From Sphingobium lactosutens DS20 (GTDB taxonomy: Bacteria > Pseudomonadota > Alphaproteobacteria > Sphingomonadales > Sphingomonadaceae), in assembly GCF_000445105.1 (NCBI RefSeq), contig NZ_ATDP01000076.1, forward strand, positions 29,178 to 93,177: a DNA stretch of 64,000 nt, given 5' to 3'. The notes below the pieces were generated by a model. It saw only the letters and a list, made by a program, of their open reading frames with translations, was not told the origin of the DNA and did not search any database. Position 1 is the stretch's first letter; every line of letters starts with the position of its first letter. The translations under genes and the position numbers were made by a program. This document shows positions 8,534-17,223 of this stretch, piece by piece.

Positions 8534-8800
8534 TTAATGTCGATCAAGTTTTCCGAGCAAGGCCATCATGTCATCCGGCAGGGCGTCGCGAGGCGGCTTA
8601 TAGGTTGACCGCAGCGCTTTCCCGACGCCTTCATAGGGCGCGGGCAGGCTGACCGTGACGATGCGGCCGAGTTCGCCGTCTCGTCCCAATGCCGGTTGGC
8701 CAGTCATTTTGCGCTGCATCTCCATGGGGTGGGAAACGGGCGAGGCGCGCAAAAGTTTCTGGAATTCATCCGCTTTGCGCGCGATAGCCCCGCCCGACAA
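8534..8800 (-). CDS. Small conserved-looking hypothetical protein
   Basis: An 88-residue open frame on the strand opposite glnE, filling the gap between glnE and the proline-rich gene. The composition is protein-like: amphipathic EFQKLLRAS N-terminus, a MTGQPALGRDGE turn-rich stretch, and a YKPPRDALPDDMMALLGKL C-terminus. The only upstream start is a TTG at 8800 without a good ribosome site; an internal ATG would shorten it to about 63 residues. No family is recognised. It is retained because nothing else explains this gap. Confidence 0.45.
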   Translation of the reverse strand: MSGGAIARKADEFQKLLRASPVSHPMEMQRKMTGQPALGRDGELGRIVTVSLPAPYEGVGKALRSTYKPPRDALPDDMMALLGKLDRH

Positions 8801-8807
8801 GGAGAAG

Positions 8808-11498
8808 ATGGTGTTGGACTGGCCGCAGACCGAAGCGCGAATCCGCGCAAATTCGCCATTTCTGGCGCGGGCGATGGAACGCTACCCCCTCGTCGTGGCG
8901 CAGATGGCGCAGGGGAATATGGACGGGGCGCTGGCCGCCGCCCATGCCGTTGCCGACCCGCAGGACGGCGTCGCGCGATCATTGCGGCGGCGGCGCGGGG
9001 CGATCGCGCTGGCGGTGGCGGGGGCCGACCTGTCGGGCGCATGGGACCTGGATCGGGTGACGCGCGCCTTGTCGGACTTTGCCGATCAGGCGCTGGAGGA
9101 AGCGATCGCGGCGGCGATGCAGGAACGCTATCCCGATGCCGACCATAGGGGCTTTGTCGTGCTGGCGCTGGGCAAGCATGGCAGCCGCGAACTCAATTAT
9201 TCATCCGATATCGATCCGATTTTGCTCTACGACCCCGCCACCCTGCCGCACGGCGTGCGCGAGGATGTGGCGGATGCGGCGGTGCGAATCGGCCGGCGGG
9301 TGAGCGAATTATTGAGCGCCCGCGATGGCGACGGCTATGTGTTCCGCGTGGACCTGCGGTTGCGGCCCTCGCCCGAAGCGACGCCGATCGCCCTGCCGGT
9401 GGACGCGGCGATCGGCTATTATGAATCGACCGCCCTGGGATGGGAGCAGGCGGCGTTCATCCGCGCGCGGGCGGCGGCCGGGGACAAGGCGCTGGGCGAG
9501 GAGTTCCTGCGCCAGATCCGCCCCTTTGTCTGGCGGCGCAGCCTGGACTTCGGCGCGATCGACGCGATCGTCGATATTTCCCGCCGCATCCGCGATCATT
9601 ATGCGCAGGGGCAGGCCTTCGGGCCGGGCTATGATTTGAAGCGCGGGCGCGGTGGCATTCGCGAGGTCGAGTTTTTCGCGCAGGTGCACCAGCTGATCCA
9701 TGGCGGGCGCGACCCGTCGCTGCGATCGGGCAACACGCGCGAGGCGCTGCGCGCGCTGGCCGAGGCCGGGGTGATCGCGGGGCAAGTCGCTGCGCGGCTG
9801 GACGAGGCCTATGTCCTGTTGCGCACCATCGAGCATCGGTTGCAGATGGTCGAGGACCGCCAGACGCATGAACTGCCGCCGACGATGGCCGGCATCGACA
9901 CGGTCGCGCGGCTGCATGGGCTGGCCGACGGCGCGGCCCTGCTGGACCTGCTGCGGCCGCAAGTGGAGTGGGTAGGCCGTAATTATGACCGGTTGAACCC
10001 GGACAATGACGACGCGTCCCTGTCGCAGGATGAGGACAAGCTGAAGGCGCAACTGATCGACATGGGCTTTGCCGATGCCGACACGCCGCTGGCGCGGATC
10101 GGGCGCTGGCGCGGAGGAACGGTGCGGGCGTTGCGCAGCGCGGCATCGCGCGACGCGCTGGAGCAATTACTGCCGGGGCTGATGCGCGCGCTGGCGCAGG
10201 CGCCCGACCCGACCCGTGCATTGAACCGGCTGGACGACATGATCGGCCGGCTGCCGAGCGCGATCAATTTCTTCAAGCTGCTGGCGGCACGCCCGGCGCT
10301 GGTCGAATTGCTGGCGGACGTGCTGAGCCATGCGCCGACGCTGGCGGACGCGCTGGGGCGGCGGGCGGAATTGCTGGACGGGCTGATCGACGCCAGCGCC
10401 TTCGACCCGCCGCCGCCGGTGCCTCAACTGGCGACGCAATTGTCCGCGCTGGAACCGGGCGAGGATTATCAGACGCTGCTCGACCGGGTGCGGCAGAAGG
10501 TCGGCGACCGGCGCTTTGCCCTGGGCGTGCAGATCATCCGGGGCGGCGATCCGATCGAGGCGGGGCGGGGCTATGGCCGCGTGGCGCTGGCGGCGATCGA
10601 GGCGCTCTGCGCGGCGACGGTCGCCGAGTTCGAGGCGGCGCATGGCAAGGTGCCGGGCGGCGAACTGCTGATCCTGGCGCTGGGGCGGCTGGGCGGCGGG
10701 GTGCTGACCCATGCGTCGGACCTGGATCTGGTCTATCTGTTCACCGGCGATTTCCTGGCCGAATCCGATGGGCCAAAGCCGCTGGGCGCGACGCAATATT
10801 TCAATCGGCTGGGGCAGCGCATCACCAACGCGCTGTCGGTGCATACCGCGTCGGGTCCGCTCTATGAGGTGGATACAAGGTTGCGGCCATCGGGCACGCA
10901 GGGGTTGCTGGCGGTCAGCCTGGACAGTTTCGCCCGCTATCAGCGTGAGGAAGCCTGGACCTGGGAGCATCTGGCGCTGACGCGGGCGCGGCCGGTATTT
11001 GGTTCGGCGCAGGCGCGCGCGGCGCTGGACGCGGTGCTCAGGGAAACGCTGGAGCGGCCGCGCGACAAGGAGGAATTGACGCGGCAGGCGGTCAAGATGC
11101 GCGGCGACATCGCCCGGCACAAGCCGCCCGCCAGCGACATGGACGTCAAGCTGGTGCCCGGTGGCCTTGTCGACCTGGAATTTCTGATCCATGTCAGCCA
11201 GTTCCGCCACGGCATGGCGTTCGATCCCGACCTGTCGGTGGCGCTGTCGCAATTGGTCGAGGCGGGGCATCTGCCCGCCGCGCTGATCGACGCGCATGAC
11301 CTCATCACCCGTTATCTGATCGTGTCGCGACTGGTATCGCCCGGATCGACCGAACCGCCAGAAGCCACACGGCCGCTGATGGCGCGCGCCTGCGGCCAGG
11401 CGGATTGGGACGCATTGCTTGCAAGCTATGCGCAGGCGCGGCAATGCGTGGGCGAAACATGGGCGGCGATCGCCGCGCCCTATCAGGAGGACGCATGA
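8808..11498 (+). CDS. glnE: Bifunctional glutamine-synthetase adenylyltransferase/deadenylase
   Basis: An 896-residue enzyme that adenylylates and deadenylylates glutamine synthetase in response to PII, controlling nitrogen assimilation. Two nucleotidyltransferase domains are visible. The N-terminal one has GKHGSRELNYSSDID, and the C-terminal one has LGRLGGGVLTHASDLDLVYL. Each is followed by helical regulatory and GlnE-helix regions. The start is ATG 8808, or GTG 8811, which has slightly better spacing from AAGGAG. The gene ends in TGATG overlap with the peroxiredoxin gene, so the two are coupled. Confidence 0.95.
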   Translation: MVLDWPQTEARIRANSPFLARAMERYPLVVAQMAQGNMDGALAAAHAVADPQDGVARSLRRRRGAIALAVAGADLSGAWDLDRVTRALSDFADQALEEAIAAAMQERYPDADHRGFVVLALGKHGSRELNYSSDIDPILLYDPATLPHGVREDVADAAVRIGRRVSELLSARDGDGYVFRVDLRLRPSPEATPIALPVDAAIGYYESTALGWEQAAFIRARAAAGDKALGEEFLRQIRPFVWRRSLDFGAIDAIVDISRRIRDHYAQGQAFGPGYDLKRGRGGIREVEFFAQVHQLIHGGRDPSLRSGNTREALRALAEAGVIAGQVAARLDEAYVLLRTIEHRLQMVEDRQTHELPPTMAGIDTVARLHGLADGAALLDLLRPQVEWVGRNYDRLNPDNDDASLSQDEDKLKAQLIDMGFADADTPLARIGRWRGGTVRALRSAASRDALEQLLPGLMRALAQAPDPTRALNRLDDMIGRLPSAINFFKLLAARPALVELLADVLSHAPTLADALGRRAELLDGLIDASAFDPPPPVPQLATQLSALEPGEDYQTLLDRVRQKVGDRRFALGVQIIRGGDPIEAGRGYGRVALAAIEALCAATVAEFEAAHGKVPGGELLILALGRLGGGVLTHASDLDLVYLFTGDFLAESDGPKPLGATQYFNRLGQRITNALSVHTASGPLYEVDTRLRPSGTQGLLAVSLDSFARYQREEAWTWEHLALTRARPVFGSAQARAALDAVLRETLERPRDKEELTRQAVKMRGDIARHKPPASDMDVKLVPGGLVDLEFLIHVSQFRHGMAFDPDLSVALSQLVEAGHLPAALIDAHDLITRYLIVSRLVSPGSTEPPEATRPLMARACGQADWDALLASYAQARQCVGETWAAIAAPYQEDA

Positions 11499-11959
11499 TG
11501 CTGGAAGTTGGGGACGCCATTCCCGCAGTGACGCTCAAGGACATGGAGGGCGTGGACTTCGCGCTCGATCATTATAGCGGCAAGCCGCTGGTGGTCTATT
11601 TCTACCCCAAGGCCGACACGCCCGGATGCACCAACGAGGCGAAGGACTTTACCGCGATGGCGGACGAATATGCCGCCGCCGGCGTGCCGGTGATCGGCAT
11701 TTCCAAGGACAAGCCGGCCAAGCTCAAGACATTTTCCGAGAAATATGGGCTGAGCGTCATATTGGCTTCGGACGAGCCGGGCGACGCCTGCGCTGCGTTC
11801 GGAACCTGGGTCGAAAAATCCATGTATGGCCGCACCTATATGGGCATCGAGCGGGCAACCTTCCTGGTCGGCGCCGACGGCACGGTGCAGCGGGTCTGGC
11901 CCAAGGTGAAGGTGAAGGGCCACGCGGCCGAGGTGCTGGAGGCGGCGCGGGCGCTTTGA
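11495..11959 (+). CDS. bcp: Thioredoxin-dependent peroxiredoxin, Bcp/PrxQ type
   Basis: A peroxiredoxin of about 153 residues that reduces H2O2 and organic hydroperoxides in the cytosol. The peroxidatic cysteine lies in YPKADTPGCTNEA. The usual resolving cysteine five residues later is absent (the segment reads NEAKDF), so it is a 1-Cys-like variant or resolves through another residue such as the cysteine in GDACAAFG. Two adjacent ATGs (11495 and 11498) overlap the glnE stop, with AGGAGG just upstream; the second has better spacing. The gene continues into the next through a TTGA overlap. Confidence 0.9.
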   Translation: MMLEVGDAIPAVTLKDMEGVDFALDHYSGKPLVVYFYPKADTPGCTNEAKDFTAMADEYAAAGVPVIGISKDKPAKLKTFSEKYGLSVILASDEPGDACAAFGTWVEKSMYGRTYMGIERATFLVGADGTVQRVWPKVKVKGHAAEVLEAARAL

Positions 11960-12765
11960 CCCTGCCAACACATATCGACACGGTGGGCGCGGCTTGTGCC
12001 CATGTGCTGATGACGTCCGAGCCACCCGCCAAGTTGATGGCGGCGCGGGCGGTGGCGCGCGCGTGGCGGCTGGGACGGCTGGCGCATCGGTTCGATGCCG
12101 CCATGCCCGACGTGCCGGCGCGACCGGCTGCGCTGACGCTGCTGCCGCCCAACCAGATGCCACGGCGCGGCAGGATCGGCTCCGAGCGGTCGCGGATCGC
12201 GATGATCCATGCGTTGGCGCATATCGAATTTGTGGCGATCGACCTGGCGTTCGATCTGATCGGCCGCTTTGGTGGGGAATTTCCCGCAGCCTTCACCGAC
12301 GAATGGATGCGGGTGGGGGCGGATGAGGCGATGCATTTCGCCCTGCTCGACCGGCGGCTGCGGCAGATGGGGAGCCATTATGGCGCGTTGCCCGCGCATG
12401 ACGGGCTGTGGGACGCGGCGCGCGAGACGGCGGGCGACGCGCTGGCGCGGCTGGCGATCGTGCCGATGGTGCTGGAGGCGCGCGCGCTCGACATCACGCC
12501 CGCGACCGTCACGCGATTCGAAGGCGCGGGCGATCATGTGACCGGCCGCATCCTTCGCCGGATTGTCGATGATGAGATTCGCCATGTCGCGGCGGGGACG
12601 GGGTGGTTCAACTGGGCGACGAACGGAAAGGGGCTGGACGCCCCGAACCATTACCAAATGCTTGTGAAACGGCATTTTCGTGGCAGCCTGAAGCCGCCTT
12701 TCAACGACTCGGCGCGTCGACAGGCCGGTTTAACCGAAGATTTTTACGTCGCGCTTGCAAGCTGA
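11956..12765 (+). CDS. DUF455 ferritin-like domain protein
   Basis: A protein of about 269 residues of the DUF455 family, a ferritin-like four-helix fold. Conserved metal-ligand-like segments are visible: HALAHIEFVAIDLA, DEAMHFALL, and EIRHVAAG near the C-terminus, i.e. E/H pairs expected for a di-iron site. A TTG at 11956 overlaps the peroxiredoxin stop and gives a coupled start; an ATG at 12010 is an alternative. Downstream of a peroxiredoxin, an oxidative-stress or oxidase role is conceivable, but the family is uncharacterised. Confidence 0.82.
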   Translation: MTLPTHIDTVGAACAHVLMTSEPPAKLMAARAVARAWRLGRLAHRFDAAMPDVPARPAALTLLPPNQMPRRGRIGSERSRIAMIHALAHIEFVAIDLAFDLIGRFGGEFPAAFTDEWMRVGADEAMHFALLDRRLRQMGSHYGALPAHDGLWDAARETAGDALARLAIVPMVLEARALDITPATVTRFEGAGDHVTGRILRRIVDDEIRHVAAGTGWFNWATNGKGLDAPNHYQMLVKRHFRGSLKPPFNDSARRQAGLTEDFYVALAS

Positions 12766-12872
12766 GCGCCGATTTGCAGTCTGCACCACCAGCGGGGGCG
12801 GCATTCTGTCGCCAAACATACAACACGGGAAGCGCCGAGAGACATAGTCTCCGGCTGATAGTCGGGGTCTGC

Positions 12873-13601
12873 ATGTCGGTTTCTAATATGGTCAATGCGC
12901 GCGGTTCGATGATGTTCCAGACCGTGTCGAAATTTTTTACGCTGGTTGGAGGGATGGCAGTCGCAGGCGCGCTGAGCGCCGCCGCCCCGGCCCAGGCCGC
13001 CACCGATGATGATGACCCCTATGGTGATGTGCCCGCCGCCGCGACGCAGACCAGCCAAAATGACGCGGGCTTTGCCAATCTGTTCGCCAGCCTGCAGCGC
13101 CTGGACGGCGTGACCAAGGCGGCTGCGTATATCCCGTCGGGCCGCCCGGTTTCCAAATTGTCGCTAACGTCCAATTTCGGCGTGCGGTCCGACCCGTTCA
13201 ACGGCGGCGCGCGGATGCACAAGGGCATCGACATTCCGGGGCCCGTGGGCACGCCGATCTATGCCACCGCCGATGGCGTCGTCAGCCGCGCCGGATGGGC
13301 CAGCGGCTATGGCAATCTGGTCCAGATCACCCATGGCAGCGGCATGGAAACGCGCTATGGCCATATGTCGAAGCTGCTGGTGTCGCCCAACAGCTATGTG
13401 AAGCGCGGCCAGATCATCGGCCTGATGGGATCGACCGGCCGTTCGACCGGCAGCCACCTTCATTATGAAGTCCGCGTCGATGGCGCGGCGATCAACCCCA
13501 TTCCTTTCGTGTCCGGCCCCGATTATCTGGTGGCGATGAACACCAAACCGCCGGTCGCCATGGGCGGCCCGACCAAGGCCGAAGAACAAGCGGCCGACTG
13601 A
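12873..13601 (+). CDS. M23-family peptidase (LytM domain), secreted
   Basis: A 242-residue murein hydrolase or LytM-domain protein. A signal peptide spans about residues 14-42 (APAQAA cleavage region), followed by an acidic linker and a C-terminal M23 domain. Zinc ligands are visible as HKGID (His116, Asp120), His164 in RYGHM, and SHLHYE (His195/197), so the enzyme looks catalytically competent and should cut peptidoglycan cross-links in the periplasm. Other in-frame ATGs at 12888 and 12909 are possible starts; the last would begin right at the signal peptide. A good terminator follows. Confidence 0.87.
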   Translation: MSVSNMVNARGSMMFQTVSKFFTLVGGMAVAGALSAAAPAQAATDDDDPYGDVPAAATQTSQNDAGFANLFASLQRLDGVTKAAAYIPSGRPVSKLSLTSNFGVRSDPFNGGARMHKGIDIPGPVGTPIYATADGVVSRAGWASGYGNLVQITHGSGMETRYGHMSKLLVSPNSYVKRGQIIGLMGSTGRSTGSHLHYEVRVDGAAINPIPFVSGPDYLVAMNTKPPVAMGGPTKAEEQAAD

Positions 13602-13625
13602 TCCCCCGTTTTCCGGCACTTTCGC

Positions 13626-13660
13626 AAAGGCCCGGCCCCCTATGGGTTGCCGGGCCTTTT
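13626..13660 (+). terminator. Rho-independent terminator after M23 gene
   Basis: A perfect 11-bp stem, AAAGGCCCGGC (13626-13636) with GCCGGGCCTTT (13649-13659), has a 12-base loop and ends in TTTT. Confidence 0.85.
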
Positions 13661-13681
13661 GCCTGATCCTATCTAGACGCC

Positions 13682-14008
13682 ATGGCCGACATCGACCTTA
13701 CCCCCTCCGCCGCCGCCCGCGTCGCGGCGATCGCCGCCAAACAGGGCAAGCCAGCCATTCTTCGCCTGTCGGTGGAAGGCGGCGGTTGTTCGGGCTTTCA
13801 ATATCGCTTCGGCCTGGCCGAGGCGGTCGAGCCTGAGGATATGGCGGTGGAGCGCGATGGCGTGACGCTGGTGGTCGATGATGTCAGCATCGACCTGGTG
13901 CGCGGATCGGCGGTCGATTTCGTGTCGGACCTGGGCGGGCAGGCGTTCAAGGTGACGAACCCCAACGCGACCGCCGGGTGCGGTTGCGGCACCAGCTTTT
14001 CGGTCTAA
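13682..14008 (+). CDS. IscA/ErpA-type iron-sulfur carrier protein
   Basis: A 108-residue A-type carrier that would deliver Fe-S clusters to apoproteins in the cytosol. The three ligand cysteines are in place: Cys36 in GGGCSGF, and Cys100 and Cys102 in GCGCGTSF. The spacing is canonical for HesB/IscA/ErpA. It is a single gene not linked to isc or suf genes here, which fits ErpA-like members, but sequence alone does not separate ErpA from IscA. Confidence 0.9.
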   Translation: MADIDLTPSAAARVAAIAAKQGKPAILRLSVEGGGCSGFQYRFGLAEAVEPEDMAVERDGVTLVVDDVSIDLVRGSAVDFVSDLGGQAFKVTNPNATAGCGCGTSFSV

Positions 14009-14084
14009 CGCGTCTTCCGTTTGAAAAGCAGGGCGCGGCTGCGTAGGCAGGGGCCTGTTCCTCTTGCAACGGATGTCCTCCTTC

Positions 14085-14861
14085 ATGCGCATCGCGACCT
14101 TCAACATCAACGGCATCAAGGCGCGGTTGCCGCGCCTGCTGGAATGGCTGGATGAAACGCGGCCCGATGTCGCTTGCCTGCAAGAAATCAAGACCAGCGA
14201 CGAAACCTTCCCGATCAAGGATATCGAGGGCGCCGGCTATGGCGCGATATGGCACGGGCAAAAGGGTTTCAACGGCGTCGCCATCCTGGCGCGGGGCGAC
14301 ATGCCGGTCGAGGTGCGGCGCGGGCTGGAGGGCGAGCCGGAGGACGAGCATAGCCGCTATCTGGAGGCGGATGTGAAGGGCGTGCGGGTCGCGTCCATCT
14401 ACCTGCCCAACGGCAATCCGCAGCCGGGGCCGAAATTCGATTACAAACTGCGCTCGATGGAACGGCTGCGTCGGCGCGCGGCGGAAATCTGGGCGGACGA
14501 AGTGCCGGCGGTGCTGGCAGGCGATTATAATGTCATCCCGCGTGACGTGGACACCTTCTCGGTCAAGGCAATGGCGGACGATGCGCTGATGCAGCCGGAA
14601 AGCCGCGCGGCCTATCGCCGGATGCTGAATGACGGGTGGACCGACGCGATAGTGAGCCGCCATCCCGCCGGCGGCGTGTGGACCTTCTGGGACTATCAGG
14701 CCAATAGCTGGCCGCGCGACGCGGGGTTCCGCATCGACCATCTGCTGCTCAGTCCGGCGGCGGCAGACCGCCTGATCGACGCGCAGGTGGACAAGGACTT
14801 TCGCGGCCGGGAAAAGGCCAGTGACCATGCGCCGACCTGGGTGGAGCTGCGTCCGGCCTGA
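14085..14861 (+). CDS. xth: Exodeoxyribonuclease III (AP endonuclease)
   Basis: A 258-residue exonuclease-endonuclease-phosphatase fold enzyme of base-excision repair. Motifs in order are FNINGIKARL, CLQEIK, a glycine-rich HGQKGFNGVAI, the catalytic GDYNVIP, FWDYQ and the terminal SDHAP. ATG 14085 begins directly at the conserved MRIATFNINGIK; a TTG at 14064 would add only seven residues. It lies 76 bases after the Fe-S carrier gene. The assignment is strong. Confidence 0.93.
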   Translation: MRIATFNINGIKARLPRLLEWLDETRPDVACLQEIKTSDETFPIKDIEGAGYGAIWHGQKGFNGVAILARGDMPVEVRRGLEGEPEDEHSRYLEADVKGVRVASIYLPNGNPQPGPKFDYKLRSMERLRRRAAEIWADEVPAVLAGDYNVIPRDVDTFSVKAMADDALMQPESRAAYRRMLNDGWTDAIVSRHPAGGVWTFWDYQANSWPRDAGFRIDHLLLSPAAADRLIDAQVDKDFRGREKASDHAPTWVELRPA

Positions 14862-14862
14862 T

Positions 14863-14903
14863 TTTACCGGGGTAATATTGACTCAATAAAATCCGGGTAA
14901 TAA
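14863..14903 (+). promoter_or_regulatory. Direct-repeat promoter region of DUF2239 gene
   Basis: TACCGGGGTAATA and CCGGGTAATA are near-identical blocks about 24 bases apart, flanking a -35-like TTGACT. This is a likely promoter with a regulator binding as a direct repeat. The -10 box is poor, so this is tentative. Confidence 0.35.
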
Positions 14904-14927
14904 TGGTGCTGCCGAAGGAGATTCGGC

Positions 14928-15449
14928 ATGGAACGGACATTGACGGCTTTTGCGGGAGACCTGTGGATCGCAACGGGCGATGAGGGGGAGGTGCGCGCGG
15001 CGCTGCGCGCCATGGGCGAGGAAGCGCAGAATATCCTGCTGTTCGACGATGCGACCGGCCGGCAGGTGGATATCGACCTGCGCGGCCCGGTAGTCGAGCA
15101 AGCGCGGGGCAGGGGACGGCCCAGGCTGGGCGTCCAGCCGCGCGAGGTGACGCTGCTGCCGCGCCACTGGGACTGGCTCGCCATCCAGCCGGGCGGCGCA
15201 TCGGCCACGCTACGCCGCCTGGTCGAACAGGCGCGCAAGGCCAGCGCCGCCACGCCCGACCCGCGCGCGGCGATGGATGCGGCCTATCACTTCATGACGG
15301 CGATAGCGGGCGATCGCCCCGGTTATGAAGCGGCGATCCGCGCGCTGTTCGCGAAGGATGGGGCGCAGTTCGCCACGCTGACGCAGGAATGGCCTTCGGG
15401 CATTCGCGATCATGCCAGAGCGCTGGCGGCGCCGGCGCTTGGGGGATGA
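14928..15449 (+). CDS. DUF2239 family protein
   Basis: A 173-residue soluble protein of the DUF2239 family, whose function is unknown. Recognisable family blocks are the N-terminal TAFAGD start, ILLFDDATGRQVDIDLRG, GRGRPRLGVQPREVTLLPRHWDWL and a C-terminal DRPGYEAAIRALFA. The LLPRHWDWL segment and the preceding arginine-rich stretch suggest nucleic-acid contact, but that is inference. AAGGAGA precedes the ATG. The AT-rich spacer upstream contains two copies of GGTAATA and a TTGACT hexamer (14878-14883). Confidence 0.85.
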   Translation: MERTLTAFAGDLWIATGDEGEVRAALRAMGEEAQNILLFDDATGRQVDIDLRGPVVEQARGRGRPRLGVQPREVTLLPRHWDWLAIQPGGASATLRRLVEQARKASAATPDPRAAMDAAYHFMTAIAGDRPGYEAAIRALFAKDGAQFATLTQEWPSGIRDHARALAAPALGG

Positions 15450-15542
15450 TGATGACCCGCCGGCGTCACCCGGATTCGTCAAAAGGCTCGGTACAGGCTT
15501 GATCCCGCGTCTTGCCTTGTTCGATGGTTGCAACGAAAGCGG

Positions 15543-15569
15543 GATGCCGGGTCAAGCCCGGCATGACGA
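15543..15569. repeat. Short palindromic repeat
   Basis: ATGCCGGG and CCCGGCAT arms around TCAAG, followed by GACGA. A relative of the CCCCGGC-type units at 4.8 and 62-63 kb, lying between DUF2239 and the convergent lipid kinase. Confidence 0.7.
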
Positions 15570-15620
15570 CCAGGAAATCGCAAGGCCGCCCCTGCGCTTC
15601 CTTCCCACCCAAACCTGGCC

Positions 15621-16589
15621 TTACGCCGCCAGCCTTAGGAAGGGAACGGGTTCGGTCGAGCGCAGGACGATGGGCTTGCCCTCGGATGCTTCGAACAATT
15701 CGCCGTCGAGGATGACGCTGCTATGATCGCCCTCAATCCGGATCATGTCGCCCTGTTCCAGATGGATGCCGTGCATCTTGGCCTTGCCCACGCGGCCCCA
15801 GAGGCTGGCCCAGATGAGGCGCAGCAGGGCGGGCAAATTCTGGTCCACCGCCATCAGTTTCATGTTGCCCCGGCTGCTGCCGCCTGGCTGAACGCCGAGC
15901 AATAGTCGTTCAAGCGTCGTCACGATCAACACGGCGAACCGCCCGGCGATCTGGCCGTCGCGAATCAGGGAAATGCTGACGGGCTTGCCCGATGGTGGCA
16001 GGAACCGCGCGCGGATGCCGAACAGAAGCGAGACGATGACCGCGAGCGCGGTGATGAAATGGCTGAGGCCATTGGACAGGCCCAGCGGATAAATCTGGTT
16101 GCGACAATAAAGCATATAGTCGGCCAGGCCCGCGCCGCCGAGGAACATTCCGAGCACCGGGCGGCTGCCCGCCGCACCGTCGGACAGGGCGATGAGTTCG
16201 CGCGCGACGACATGATCGTCGACGCCCGACTTGGCGATGGCGACGATGCGCTCCAGCGCCTTTATGGGGTCGCCATGGATGCCAAGGTCCAGCGCGATCA
16301 GGTTGGTCTTGCCATTGGGGAGCACCGCGATCGGCGGCACCCGGCCGGTGAAATGTTCGCCCTGATAAAGTTCGGTCAGCGACGCCTGCACCGTGCCGTC
16401 GCCGCCATTGATGACGATGACGGCCGGATCGACGCGGGCGATCGTCTGGAACGCCCGGCCGATCTGATCGACATGCTCCACTTCATAATGGAAGATGTCG
16501 GGGTTGCTGGCGCAATAGCTGCGGACGCGCGGAAGGGTCTGGCGGTTGCCCGTCGACTTGGGGTTGGACAGAAGCGCGACGCAGACCAT
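15621..16589 (-). CDS. Diacylglycerol/lipid kinase-family protein
   Basis: A 322-residue protein of the DAG-kinase catalytic-domain fold, related to NAD kinases and sphingosine kinases. The nucleotide-binding NGGDGTVQ motif is at residues 61-68 and a second substrate-region block VLPNGKTNLIA at about 100. A hydrophobic segment near 185-205 may contact the membrane. It lies 10 bases downstream of a DUF2141 gene and is probably co-transcribed with it. In a sphingomonad, a lipid-kinase role in glycerolipid or sphingolipid metabolism is plausible, but the substrate is unproven. Confidence 0.85.
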   Translation of the reverse strand: MVCVALLSNPKSTGNRQTLPRVRSYCASNPDIFHYEVEHVDQIGRAFQTIARVDPAVIVINGGDGTVQASLTELYQGEHFTGRVPPIAVLPNGKTNLIALDLGIHGDPIKALERIVAIAKSGVDDHVVARELIALSDGAAGSRPVLGMFLGGAGLADYMLYCRNQIYPLGLSNGLSHFITALAVIVSLLFGIRARFLPPSGKPVSISLIRDGQIAGRFAVLIVTTLERLLLGVQPGGSSRGNMKLMAVDQNLPALLRLIWASLWGRVGKAKMHGIHLEQGDMIRIEGDHSSVILDGELFEASEGKPIVLRSTEPVPFLRLAA

Positions 16590-16599
16590 GGGCTCTGGT

Positions 16600-17094
16600 T
16601 CACATATATTTGAGGTTGATCGTGATTTTCGTCACGCCGGGGCCAGCCTGGAACGCGGCCTTGCTGATGCTCGGCTTGCCCAGGTTGAAGATGTTGATCG
16701 ACGGATTGTTGGAAAATCCGCCGCCATCGCGCGAAATGTCGGTCTTGCCATTGCCGTCGCGATCATGGCGCACGGCGATGCCATAGGTGCCCGGATGCGG
16801 CACCGGCATGCAAAAGCGCATGCCGCCATTGGTGGGCTTCACCGGCACGTCGATGCGGTAGAGCCATTCGCCCTTTTCCAGCCAGGCCGCCTTCGTGCCC
16901 GGATAGGATTGCACGCGCACCTTGCCCGTGGGCGCGACGAAACCGCGCACATCGACCAGGACCGCCGGCCCTTTCGCATCGGCCGCGCAGCGTTCAAGAT
17001 TATTCGGGATTTCCTGCCCATGGGCCAGGGCCGGCACGGCGATCACCATCGCTGCCACCGACATCAGACCCATTGCAACTTTTACCATGACCAT
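16600..17094 (-). CDS. DUF2141 secreted protein
   Basis: A protein of about 164 residues with a signal peptide (residues 1-25, ending ALAHGQ) followed by a DUF2141 beta-sandwich. Family landmarks are AVRHDRDGNGKTD (a calcium-loop-like acidic segment) and GGGFSNNP. Two starts fit the AGGAG site, 17094 (short spacing) and 17088 (longer spacing); the open frame upstream is not coding-like. The family is periplasmic or outer-membrane associated with unknown role. It precedes the lipid kinase in an apparent two-gene operon. Confidence 0.85.
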   Translation of the reverse strand: MVMVKVAMGLMSVAAMVIAVPALAHGQEIPNNLERCAADAKGPAVLVDVRGFVAPTGKVRVQSYPGTKAAWLEKGEWLYRIDVPVKPTNGGMRFCMPVPHPGTYGIAVRHDRDGNGKTDISRDGGGFSNNPSINIFNLGKPSISKAAFQAGPGVTKITINLKYM

Positions 17095-17223
17095 CAGACT
17101 CCTGGAAGCTATAGCCATCCGCATGGATCGGATGGCGAGCCCCTGTTCGCCCCGCAAACTTACCCGTTCCGATATGGGCGGGCTTTGCGGCCAAAACATG
17201 GTGATGGGACGACGACTTAGAGA

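Noticed and set aside
10167..11444. 425-codon open frame antisense to glnE
   Set aside because: Arg/Gln/His-rich, low-complexity translation, overlapping a well-supported enzyme in full.
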